Part shown: positions 22,176 to 31,760 of the stretch, piece after piece
Layout: every line of letters begins with the position of its first letter
Numbering within the stretch: position 1 is the stretch's first letter
Assembly: GCA_013399895.1 (NCBI GenBank)
Contig: VXBA01002409.1
Coordinates: 62,001-126,000 of the forward strand
DNA: 64,000 nt
Direction: 5' to 3'
Source: Serilophus lunatus
Lineage: Eukaryota > Chordata > Aves > Passeriformes > Eurylaimidae
Translations under genes and position numbers: made by a program
Notes under the pieces: generated by a model
What the model saw: only the letters and a program-made list of their open reading frames with translations
What the model was told of the DNA's origin: nothing
Databases searched by the model: none

Positions 22176-25100
22176 AGGAAGGTCACTGCCAGCTCCCATA
22201 CAGGAAGAAAATTACCAACTTTAGTGGCAGTGGAAAATTTTATGAGCATTAAGAGCCACCACAGTGAGTGTCAGACACTCACACACCTTCCTCACTGTGC
22301 ACAGTAGAACTGGACTTAACCATGGGCTTAACTGCAAGCAAAATGCTGAAGTGCTTTGGTGAATTGGGGCTCTGCAGAAAGAACAGAATCTCTCCTTTCC
22401 TACCACAGCCTCATTAAAGCATCATTGATTCAGCTACAACCACGAACCACCACTAAATCAGCCCTGCAATTGTGCTCTGTCCATCTCTGCAGTGGAGACA
22501 CTGAGTTACCTCCCTGAAGTCTGTGGGTGGCAGAGGAGCAAAGCTGTAAAGAAATGACCCCTCCTTCTCCATCAAACCTTAAAAAATCTCAAAATGAAAC
22601 CCCAAAAGCTAATTTTATAATAGTCAGCTACCAACTCTGTTAGCAAACAGTTAGGGGGGAAAAAAAAGGGAAAAAGTTCTTCTTTCTACAGAACCCCCTC
22701 ACTCTGTCACTCAGCCATCACCTGCAAGATCAATCAGACCTTTATCCAAGTGTTTGGCATCTTTCTTGCACAAGGATTCAAGGGACCTCACAAAGAAGAG
22801 CGGGTTTTAATTTTATTTATTTGCTTCAAGCCTCACTTATTTAAGAATATTCGTCTCAGTGGCTAAAAAACAAATGTTTTACCTGTTGGAAAGGAGAAAA
22901 AGCAGCAACACTTGCTAAAAACCCTCCCAGGAGTCCAAGTGATTTATTCTCTCTGTGGTCCTTCAGACTCCTCTTCTATTAAAAAATGGGTGAAGTTTAG
23001 CCCTCTGAAAATTAATTGCTGACAACTTCCTCTTATGATGTATCTCTCCAGAGGTTTTGTTGGCAACTGATAGTTGCTGTTCTGCACATCTGTACTAAAC
23101 ACTGTCTGCTGGCCATAAATCCTGCCTGCTCCCCTGAGCCATGTGTGCCTCCCATCCCATATATATTCCAAGTGGAAGCGAAAGCCAGCTGGAAAGGCAG
23201 GGGGAGAGGGAATTAGCCAGGCAGGAGGCCCCTTCCCAGCACTCAGCTAACGAGGAGGGTGAAGCAGGTACAGCAAGAGCTTATTGATGATTTGGGACGA
23301 CCATCAGAAAGCCCAAACAATAAAATCACTGAATTTACTGCTTCACACATGCAGGTTAAACCTCCTCCAGCTTTCACCATCACTCCAGCTCTTCCCCTCT
23401 TCCCCCCCTCCCCTTCATGTCTGTAGGTAAAAGGAAAAAGCTGCTCTTGAAGGGAGGAAAAAAAAAAAAATCGGCAGCACCACCAAGAAAAACCTCTCAA
23501 ATTCTGAGCTCAGAAAGCTCAAAACTCCTTTTGTTCTTTTGAGTTGGGCAAGAAGAGAAGTAATGCATGAAAAATGGAACAAGGTGTCAGTATTTATATC
23601 CACAAAGCCAAGGCAAAGGAACAGCTCCTTGATAATGGCTTTGCTGCCACCAGCCTGGGAGAGCTCAAAGGGAAGGATAAAAGCAGGGCATGATCTACCA
23701 GCTCATGCAGAGGAGGAGTTTTGCTCCTCCTGTCTGAGGCGTGTGATTTGGCAAAGATGGTCCTTGTTGGCTTGATGGGAATCTCAGGAGCTTGAGAGAA
23801 AACTGAGGTCTAAAGGTCTTTGGCATCTGGAGGTGGGAACAGCATCCATCACATGTGTGGATTTTTAACTACCCCACAACCATCATTTCAATTTTCCTTC
23901 TCGTTAAGCATCGATACTTTTGCAGGTAAGAAGAAACCGTCAAGTTACACATCAGAAAACGTGGATATGCCCCAGACTGACATTTTTGACTTGGCCATTC
24001 TGAGTTCTGGGGTTTGATTTCTGGTCCCAGCTCAGGCAGAGCTGGCACTGCAGTCGCTCACTCCAGAAGGGAAGCACAGCTTGCCCTGAACTGCTGAAAA
24101 CTCAGTGCTCACTCCCCCGTCCTCTGTGTTATCATTCTTTCTCAACGGTTCAGGAAGCTCAGCTCGGAGCAGTTGGGGATGAAGGCTCAGGGAAGCATCA
24201 CCCACCACCTGCAGATGCAAACCAGGACTGAAAAGTCCCCGTGGCTGAGTTTATTTTAAGGATAAGATCTTGCTCTCGAGCCTCTCTTGCAGAAAGCAGA
24301 TGCAATGAGGACGTGAACCAGCAGGGAAGAGGAGTTGTTTAGTGTATAAACAGGAATAATAATAATATTAAAATGAGTAATGGAAAATGTAACTAGAATA
24401 TTAAGGGACATATCCACCATGGAGAGTCCCTGAGCAATGCCAGGCTCTGCTGTGGAGAACTCTCCTCAGCACAGCCAAAGTATCAGCCCTGCCGTGCTCT
24501 GAGAGTGCTGAGATTGCCCCAAAGCCAGAATTTTGGATCAAACCAGGAGCCATAAACCCCTTCAGCCCATGACACCCCTGTTTCCAGGGTTGAGGGCACA
24601 AGGGGAGTCTGAGTCTCATTTCCCTGCTCCTTCCCCAAGGAGAATTCCTATTTTGTTTAAAGTGAACAGCTCCTTCCTTTCCTACCTGCAAACTCTGCAG
24701 TGTTTTGCAGCAATAGCTGCCCCAGGAATATAAACCAGACACATTTGTGCAGAAAGAATGACAGGATTAAGTTTTGTTTTATGTTTCCTTCCTCTCAGGT
24801 AATCCTGATGCCAAGAAGAGATGCAGATCCAGCAGGAGAGGAATATGACTCCACAATAAAACAACAATAGGTAGGATTGAGCCATTTTAGGAGCAGTAGC
24901 AATTTTACAATGAAAGAAAAAAACGATTTAAAATATAAATAGTTATAGCAGGAGCACATACCAGGGAAGCATATGGTACAGTCTATTTTACTAATTGGTT
25001 TTCAAACCCAGTTGTTGAAATTAGAGGTGATAAACAGCACTCCTCTTCCAGCACCCAGCAATGTTGGAAACACTATAACAGAGTTGAGTAATTGCAGGAG

Positions 25101-25193
25101 AGTGTTCACAAAGAGATCTAAAGTCACTATTTCTGTACAGTGTGCTTTTTATTTCTTTGAGTAGTGACAGGCTACATTCCTTCACAGAAGAAG
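22176..25193. other. Unique non-coding sequence, about 3 kb
   Basis: No gene or transposon recognised. An acceptor-like signal ends at 23925 (ttttccttctcg...acttttgcag) and opens a frame that runs to TGA at 24015-24017; this is described in the findings. There are A-runs near 22656-22667 and 23458-23470. Confidence 0.55.
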
Positions 25194-25390
25194 GATCACA
25201 GAATCACAGAGTCATGGAATGATTTTCAAGGGACCTCAAAGCCCATCCAGTTCCACCCCCTGCCTTCCACTCTCCCAGGTTGCTCCAAGCCCCATCCAGC
25301 CTCCTCACAGTGGACAATTTCTTCCCAATATCCCACCTATCCCTGCCCTCAGGCAATGGGAAGCCATTCCCCTTGTCCTGGCACTAGGAA
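25194..25390 (-). mobile_element. CR1 LINE 3' end with small deletion
   Basis: The inverted octamers (gatcacagaatcacagagtc) are followed by atggaatgattttcaaggga and 'cagttccaccccctgccttc'. The usual 'catgggcagggacacct' piece is shortened. The body resumes with 'caggttgctccaagccccat', tttcttcccaatatccca and 'gccattccccttgtcctggc'. It reaches further into the body than most copies in this window. Confidence 0.92.
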
Positions 25391-25892
25391 GAGCCAGTTA
25401 AAATTCATCTCATCCTGATTTTAAACTCGATATTTTTTTATTATCTCCTTGTTTATGACACTCTTCAGTCCCCCCCACACTGCTCAGGTTCTCTGAGAGA
25501 TGCTGGACAGGCTAAAGCTTGGGAGGTCCACAAACATTCCCTCATCCACAGACTGACATCCAAATCCAAATCATCTTTATCTGGAGCACATTTCACCAGC
25601 TCTCTGATCAGCTCACGAGTATTAATCCACCTTCAGCTCCTGTTTTGCAGAGCAGATAAAACAAAACGTTGCTATTCCCATTTATATCTGGGATCACAGA
25701 TGGTCTGTGACTCCTCAGGAGCGTTAACAGCAGAGCCAGGCCCCCAGCCATCCATTATTCAGGGAGGGAAAGAGATACCCAGTGCTTAAGCTCTCCCCAA
25801 ATTCATTGCTGTGCCTGGAATAACGACTTTGCAAAGGCAAGAGGAAGCAGAATTATTCAGAACTACCCTTTTCCAGCCCAAATGCACAGAGA
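25391..25892. other. Unique non-coding sequence
   Basis: No gene or repeat recognised in about 500 bp. Confidence 0.6.
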
Positions 25893-25953
25893 TAGAATTA
25901 TAGAATCATTAAGGTCGGAAAAAACCTCCAAGATCATCAAGTCCAACCTTTGA
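25893..25953 (-). mobile_element. CR1 LINE 3' tail (short)
   Basis: Sequence tagaattatagaatcattaa, then ggtcggaaaaaacctccaag and atcatcaagtccaacctttg. Only the last 60 bp of the element are present. Confidence 0.88.
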
Positions 25954-26768
25954 AAATCTTCAAAACCTGCGTGGTTTTAGTGTCTACCAAGAGAACTTCC
26001 TGCAACGTTTCAAAAATTATAAGATCAGCGTTTTCAGGGCTGCAGTTTTGCATAGAAAGGATTTATTTCCTTTTGCCTTGGAACAGGCAGCACAAAAAGA
26101 ACTGTTCTGACACTCACAAAGAGTAAGTCAGAAACAAAGAATGGGTTTCCTTCCTGGTGGATCATGAAACACTGCAGGGAAAACAGCACTGCCATGAGGA
26201 GAAACACTCAAATTTAAAGATTCCCTGTGAAAATGGCACCTCCATTTTAACACTGCATTTTAACACTGCAGCTCCAGTGTTAAACCACCTCCAGCCCCTC
26301 CTGGCTGCAAACACAACACAGCAGCCTCATGCTCAGGGCACCAGGGAGGAATGGCCTTGGATCCCTGGGAAACCAGGAGCTTCAGGCAATTTATTCTATT
26401 TCAAGGAGAGGAAACTGTACCAAAAAACAGGTATAAAAATCAATGATTCTCACTTGAAAAATGGTCACAAGTCATAAATCCCACCTTGCAGCAGCACAGC
26501 TGGGCTGGGTCCCTGCTCCCTCCTCCTCTTTCTGGTTACAGGAGTGTTGAGCTCCTTGATTTCAAACATTTTAAGGAAGAGTAGACCATGCTGGTGTCAG
26601 CACACAGCACCTTGATTTTGATGTGCTAAAGACCTGGAAAAGCAGGTGGGGCAGGGTTCCATCTCCTCCCTCTGGACTCTTGGACTGAGGACCCACAGCA
26701 GAGCCCGTGGGGCAGCAGCACCACATGGGGCTGCTCTGGCCCAGCAGAGTCACTGCACCAGAGAAGAT
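25954..26768. other. Unique sequence with a 13-bp direct duplication
   Basis: No gene recognised. CATTTTAACACTG occurs twice back to back at 26243-26268. A 36-nt exon-like segment at 26087-26122 (acceptor ttccttttgccttggaacag, donor GTAAGT) has two open frames and is discussed in the findings. Confidence 0.6.
26243..26268. repeat. 13-bp perfect tandem duplication
   Basis: CATTTTAACACTG is repeated twice without a spacer, followed by CAG. Confidence 0.9.
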
Positions 26769-26863
26769 CCACAGAATTACTCAGGCTGGAAAACCTCTCC
26801 AAGAGCATCAAGTCCAAGCTTTGGCCAAACACACCCCCATGCCCATTAAACCATATCATGAGG
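26769..26863 (-). mobile_element. CR1 LINE 3' end (gttggaaaa subfamily)
   Basis: Sequence ccacagaattactcaggctg, then gaaaacctctccaagagcat and 'caagtccaagctttggccaa', ending near cattaaaccatatcatgagg. It is diverged from the 22074 copy but has the same order of blocks. Confidence 0.85.
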
Positions 26864-27569
26864 AGGAAGGACACAGACTCAGCCCAGATCATTCTGCATT
26901 ACCCTGCTCAGAGACTCTCATTCCCTGCAGCAACATCCCCTGGAATCAAGAGCAACATCTGCCAAAGTATTTCCCCAGCCCTCCCAACAAACACTCCTGA
27001 GCCTTTCTGGCACAAACGCACACCTGGAGCCATTCCTGTGAAACCATTTCTTTTTAAACCCAGCAGGAGAGAACAGCTGTATTTTATAGGGTTTGGGCTT
27101 TACTGGGAGCAGTGATTTTATTTCATTGCACTGTGGCAAGAGCACAGTTATGTTTCTCAACCCTAAGAAAAGGCTGGAAAAGTGTCCGAGTGTCGCAGGG
27201 CTGATTCCCCAGTGCACAGGCAGAGCTGGTGATGTTACATCCATCCCCTCCTTTATTAAAAACCTACAGTAAACAGGAATTTAAACCCATCTGCTTCTCT
27301 CACTGCCTTCCCTGGAGTGCTCCAGTGTAGCTTAAGGTGAGAGGCACAGCCTGGTTATGGCTCCCACACCGAGGGACACGGAGGGACCAGAGGCAGAATG
27401 TCACCTCTCCAGTTAAAAACTTCACCACTGCAGCTCTGAAACATGAGCAACAAAACAGCAGATGGAAGCAAGAGATCAAAAGGGCTGTGCTGCAGAGAGC
27501 TGCTTCCAGGAGGAGTTACTCAGCACCTTTCGCCTTGCAAAGCATCTTATGGTGGCACAAGAGTTGGAA
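26864..27569. other. Unique non-coding sequence
   Basis: No gene or repeat recognised. A donor-like AAG|GTGAGA at about 27336 lies downstream of a pyrimidine-rich tract (cttctctcactgccttccct) but encloses under 25 bp. Confidence 0.55.
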
Positions 27570-27990
27570 CAGAATCCCAGAATGGGTGAGGATGGAAGGG
27601 AGTGGATCATCTGGTCAGGGCCATCCCAGAGCACATGGCACAGGGTTGTGTCCAGACAGCATTGGGATATCCCCAGTGAGGAGACTCCACACCCTCTCTG
27701 GTCTCTGTTTAGTGCTGGGTCTCTGCCCAGCAAAGAAGTTCTTCCTCCTGTCCAGGTGGAAGTGCCTGGGCATCAGTTCCTGCCATTGCTCTTGTCCATC
27801 CTCTGCCCCCTCTGAACAGCTCTGGCTCCCTCAGCCTTTCCTGGGCACAGAGATGCTCCTTCCCTTCAGCATCTCCACAGCCTCCTCTGGGTCTGCAGTG
27901 GGATCTCCCTGTCCCTCCTGTCCTGAGGAGCCCAGGACTGGACACAGAGCCCCAAGGACAGCACTGGCAAGGAGACAGCTGAGGATTTCA
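27570..27990 (-). mobile_element. CR1 LINE, about 420 bp, minus strand
   Basis: This is one of the three longest CR1 copies in the window. The inverted tail (cagaatcccagaatgggtga) is followed by 'gccatcccagagcacatggc', 'cagtgaggagactccacacc', 'aagaagttcttcctcctgtc', 'ttcctgggcacagagatgct' and 'cctgtcctgaggagcccagg'. It belongs to the 'ccatcccagagcacatggc' subfamily, also present at 51136. A 272-codon open frame runs through it on the opposite strand and is an artefact of the element. Confidence 0.9.
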
Positions 27991-30669
27991 ACCTCACAGA
28001 CTTCAGCCCCAGCAGCTACTGCTGCTCCCATTGCCTTCAGCCTTACAGCAAATCTGCTCCTGCAGCCTCACTCACCCCTCAACACCTGGCAGGAAGAACC
28101 AAACCAGCCTCCTGCCCCATCCATGGAGAGGACAGCAGGGCTATTTATAGAATAACTGATTGCATCTGTCTTTTTACCCCCCCTTCCCCATTACATCACG
28201 TCTGGGGCTTGATTTCAATCACAGCCCTATTTTCACATACAGCCCCAGCTATTTTTAGGGCTAAGTAAGTAAATGGCTCATAAATAGCTTCTTGATTCCT
28301 AACAGTTTGTATTGCTATTACATGCCCTGCTTCTCTCCCCTGAAACATGTCACCCTGTGCTGTGCCCTCCAGGGGTTTGTGCCCAGGGAAGTGGAGTTCA
28401 AATGAAGGGAGGGAGAAGAACCAGGTTCCTGTAATTGCCTGAGCAAACAGCCCAATATGTACTTAGACATGAGTGTTAGGGGTATTGTGTGACAACTTAA
28501 TTTCACACCAGTCATGATTAGACCTGGTAGGAAAATTGATTTCTCTCTCTCCATTGCCCACATTCCAGTTCAGAACAAACCACCCAAACTTTTCACAAAG
28601 GAAAATTTACAGAGAGAAATTAATTTCAATTGACACAGCTTGGGTTTTCTTCAGTTAATCAAAAGCAGCCTCCTAATTAAAGCAGTGTGTAAACAGGAGA
28701 GCGAAAATACAACCGCTGTCCTCTCTTGAAGCTTCCCACCTGGACAGATTTACCATCCTGCTCAGCCTGGAGGAGGATGTTCTGCTCAATAAAAGGGTGT
28801 GGAATAATCTGCTGCAGGGTTGTGAACAGTGAGCAGCAGGAGCAGGGGAGGGGGAAGGAAGGAGCTGTGTGATCCCTGCTGGGCAGCTGTGGAAAATGTG
28901 AATCCGAATCCCAAACCGACCCTTGGTGCAAGAAGTCACTGGGAAGCACCAACCCTGGGCACTGTTCAGGTTTCCAGCTGGGAAACAGGGACAAGCTCCT
29001 TCCCTGCCAATGCTGCAGGGAAACCTGCCCTGGCACTTGGGGACAGCTCTGCCACCCCAGCTGGACCATTTCAGCTCCTCAAAGATGAGCATCTCCCAGA
29101 ACATCCATCCCAAACAAGCTGCAGGGCCAAGTTTCTCACCCAATATCAAGATTTCAGTGATCCCATTGCACATTTTAAATCAACCTTCCTTAAAGAAACC
29201 CAGCCTGACCCCCAAAACAGAGGGAGAGCTGTGTCCCCTACCCCCAGGGCCTTCAGGGGACTTGGAAAGACTTGAAAAATAAAACAAGCAGCAGCCAGGC
29301 CAGGAGAAGAAACATATTAATGATGGTGACAGCAATAAACCTGCAGCAGGATTCTGCTGCTCTGGGCCACACGTTTGTTTGGAGTTAATCTTATTTGCTT
29401 TCTGAAGGTTTCTCAGGTTTTCAATAAGTGGAACATGAAAGCAGTGACAGGTTCAGCAGGTGCCTCGTTCCAGCAGGGAAATCCTGGTCTGGAAAGAAGT
29501 GCTCAAACCACAGGAATATTTGGTGTAAACTCTCCAGCACAGGCTGTTCCCACCTTTTGGGGTGTTTTCATCCCATCCCTAAGGGGGTCCCTGGGGTCAC
29601 CCCAGCCTTGCTCTGGGGTGGGCTCAGCTGCCCCCACCTGCATTTCTCTGCTGGAACCTTCAGCTGCCTCATGGCTCCACCAAGTCACAGTGACACCATC
29701 TCATGAGTCGTGTGATAGTTCACAACAGAGGAAAAAAAACAAACCAGCTGAGGGCTCTGAAGTCTCTCAGAGCATTTTTGGGCCTGCATGAAATACAGAC
29801 AGCTGCTATTAGGGCTGATCCGAGCTCCTGTCCCAGAAAAAGGTGATCATCAACTTTTCAGGTGACAACTTTATTTGTATATTTGTTCTTAAATATAGAG
29901 AGCCCTCGTGGAGAGGTGACAAGTGACATTTGATGTGGCATCCTTCTTAAGCTGAGAAGGATTGCTCCACAGTTTGCAACTTACTGTAGATGTTTGCTTG
30001 TCAGGAAAGGCTACAAACCTATTTTAATTAAAAGAGGAGCTGGGGACTGACAGCTGAACTGAGCTGCTTTAAAAAGAAATGCTGAGAAGAGTCTGGAATG
30101 AGTTTTAAGTTTCTAAAATAGCCCCATGTTTGATATCAAAGGGAAATGGGAACATCCTTCAATGACATTTTACACAGTCACCAAAGGACAAAAGCTGAAG
30201 GTTCAGAATAACTCCACTGGAATTAACTCCCCTCCAGGATGTTTGTTTTATCAATGAGGTGCTGAAGGCTCCTTCCACTCAGTCATGTCTTCAAGAAGCA
30301 CAAATCCCTTTTCTCCCCCCAACTTTCAGAACCGCAGTGCAGGGAGAGGAAAATTGGTTTGATTTGATACACTTAAACTGAATTTGGCATTTTAAGGAAC
30401 TGCTGCTCTTTTCCACGGACAGCAAGTTCAAAGTGAGGCCCTGAGCTTCCCTGCACATCATCCTAAGGGGAAAGGGAAGGATGTCACCCAGTGCTGTCCT
30501 TGCTTCTTGTCCCCCTGCCCAGGGCTGTGGCCTCACCCCTGACTCGGTGCCTGTCCCTGCTTGGCCACAGCTGCTTTTACAAAAACACCTTGCAGCAGCT
30601 CCCAAGTACCCCCTAATTGAAACATAAAAACACATTTCCGATTTTTTATAGCATATACAAATATTGTTT
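27991..30669. other. Unique non-coding sequence, about 2.7 kb
   Basis: No CR1 and no named gene. 29280-30200 and 30600-30780 are AT-rich and repeat-poor with runs such as ATTTTAATTAAAAG. Open frames of 100-170 codons near 28.7-29.3 kb lie on both strands with no domain. The right end leads into the hairpin at 30670. Confidence 0.55.
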
Positions 30670-30702
30670 CTCCTCCCAGAACATTTGAACGTTCGGGAGG
30701 AG
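30670..30702. other. Near-perfect hairpin (12-bp stem, 8-nt loop)
   Basis: CTCCTCCCAGAAC (30670-30682) pairs with GTTCGGGAGGAG (30691-30702). The stem has 12 base pairs interrupted by a single bulged A, and the loop is ATTTGAAC. It lies in AT-rich unique sequence 150 bp before the pentamer array. It is shorter than a typical pre-microRNA, so a DNA cruciform, an RNA structural element or a protein-binding palindrome are all possible. Function is unknown. Confidence 0.75.
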
Positions 30703-30855
30703 AGTGTGGATCAATAATTCTTCTATTAGATAATTGAAACATGCCTCTTGATTTACACTAATGCACTTGTTAAGCAATAAGTGATCGGGCTGTGGGCAGG
30801 GCTGCATTGCTGGGGCTCGGATTTGATTAATGGCCTGTGAGCAGGTGAGGGGCTG
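30703..30855. other. AT-rich unique sequence left of the array
   Basis: The block contains AATAATTCTTCTATTAGA, TAATTGAAAC and GATTTGATTAATGG and shows no repeat. It resembles conserved non-coding sequence in composition, but this cannot be confirmed here. Confidence 0.4.
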
Positions 30856-31760
30856 GCCCAGCTCAGCCCAGCTCAGCTCAGCACAGCTCAGCTCAGCCCA
30901 GCTCAGCCCAGCTCAGCTCAGCCCAGCCCAGCTCAGCCCAGCTCAGCTCAGCTCAGCCTAGCTCAGCACAGCCCAGCTCAGCCCAGCCCAGCTCAGCTCA
31001 GCTCAGCCCAGCCCAGCCCAGCTCAGCTCAGCTCAGCCCAGCTCAGCCCAGCCCAGCTCAGCCCAGCCCAGCTCAGCTCAGCCCAGCCCAGCCCAGCTCA
31101 GCTCAGCTCAGCTCAGCTCAGCTCAGCTCAGCTCAGCCCAGCCCAGCCCAGCTCAGCTCAGCTCAGCTCAGCTCAGCTCAGCTCAGCTCAGCCCAGCCCA
31201 GCCCAGCTCAGCTCAGCTCAGCTCAGCTCAGCTCAGCTCAGCTCAGCCCAGCCCAGCCCAGCTCAGCTCAGCTCAGCTCAGCTCAGCTCAGCTCAGCTCA
31301 GCCCAGCCCAGCCCAGCTCAGCTCAGCTCAGCTCAGCTCAGCTCAGCTCAGCTCAGCCCAGCCCAGCCCAGCTCAGCTCAGCTCAGCTCAGCTCAGCTCA
31401 GCTCAGCTCAGCCCAGCCCAGCCCAGCTCAGCTCAGCTCAGCTCAGCTCAGCTCAGCTCAGCTCAGCCCAGCCCAGCCCAGCTCAGCTCAGCTCAGCTCA
31501 GCTCAGCTCAGCTCAGCTCAGCCCAGCCCAGCCCAGCTCAGCTCAGCTCAGCTCAGCTCAGCTCAGCTCAGCTCAGCCCAGCCCAGCCCAGCTCAGCTCA
31601 GCTCAGCTCAGCTCAGCTCAGCTCAGCTCAGCTCAGCCCAGCCCAGCTCAGCTCAGCTCAGCTCAGCTCAGCTCAGCCCAGCTCAGCTCAGCTCAGCTCA
31701 GCTCAGCTCAGCCCAGCTCAGCTCAGCTCAGCTCAGCCCGGCTCAGCCCAGCTCAGCCCA
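30856..31760. repeat. 905-bp pentamer minisatellite with 55-bp higher-order unit
   Basis: The array holds 181 consecutive 5-mers without any indel: 123 GCTCA, 54 GCCCA and 4 variants (GCACA twice, GCCTA, GCCCG). From 31081 to 31630 the pentamers are organised as ten identical 55-bp units, each (GCCCA)3 followed by (GCTCA)8. The left flank (30856-31080) and right flank (31631-31760) hold irregular mixtures of the same two pentamers. Read on the minus strand the units are TGAGC and TGGGC, giving repeated AGCT tetramers and a G-rich strand. All three plus frames are stop-free, giving Ala-Gln-Leu-Ser-Ser repeats, but there is no start codon, splice context or codon bias to suggest translation. 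Confidence 0.98.
31081..31630. repeat. Ten perfect 55-bp higher-order repeat units
   Basis: The (GCCCA)3 blocks start at 31081, 31136, 31191, 31246, 31301, 31356, 31411, 31466, 31521 and 31576, spaced exactly 55 bp apart, and each is followed by eight GCTCA. No base differs among the ten units. This indicates very recent amplification or homogenisation, or an assembly artefact of a collapsed or expanded repeat. Confidence 0.97.

Noticed and set aside
27337..28155. 272-codon plus-strand open frame, the longest in the window
   Set aside because: It reads antisense through the CR1 copy at 27570-27990, has no domain and a Ser/Pro/Leu composition; an artefact of the repeat.
30856..31760. Stop-free reading in all three plus frames (Ala-Gln-Leu-Ser-Ser repeats), possible repeat protein
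   Set aside because: Any GCTCA/GCCCA array is stop-free on this strand by composition. There is no ATG, splice signal or codon-position bias.
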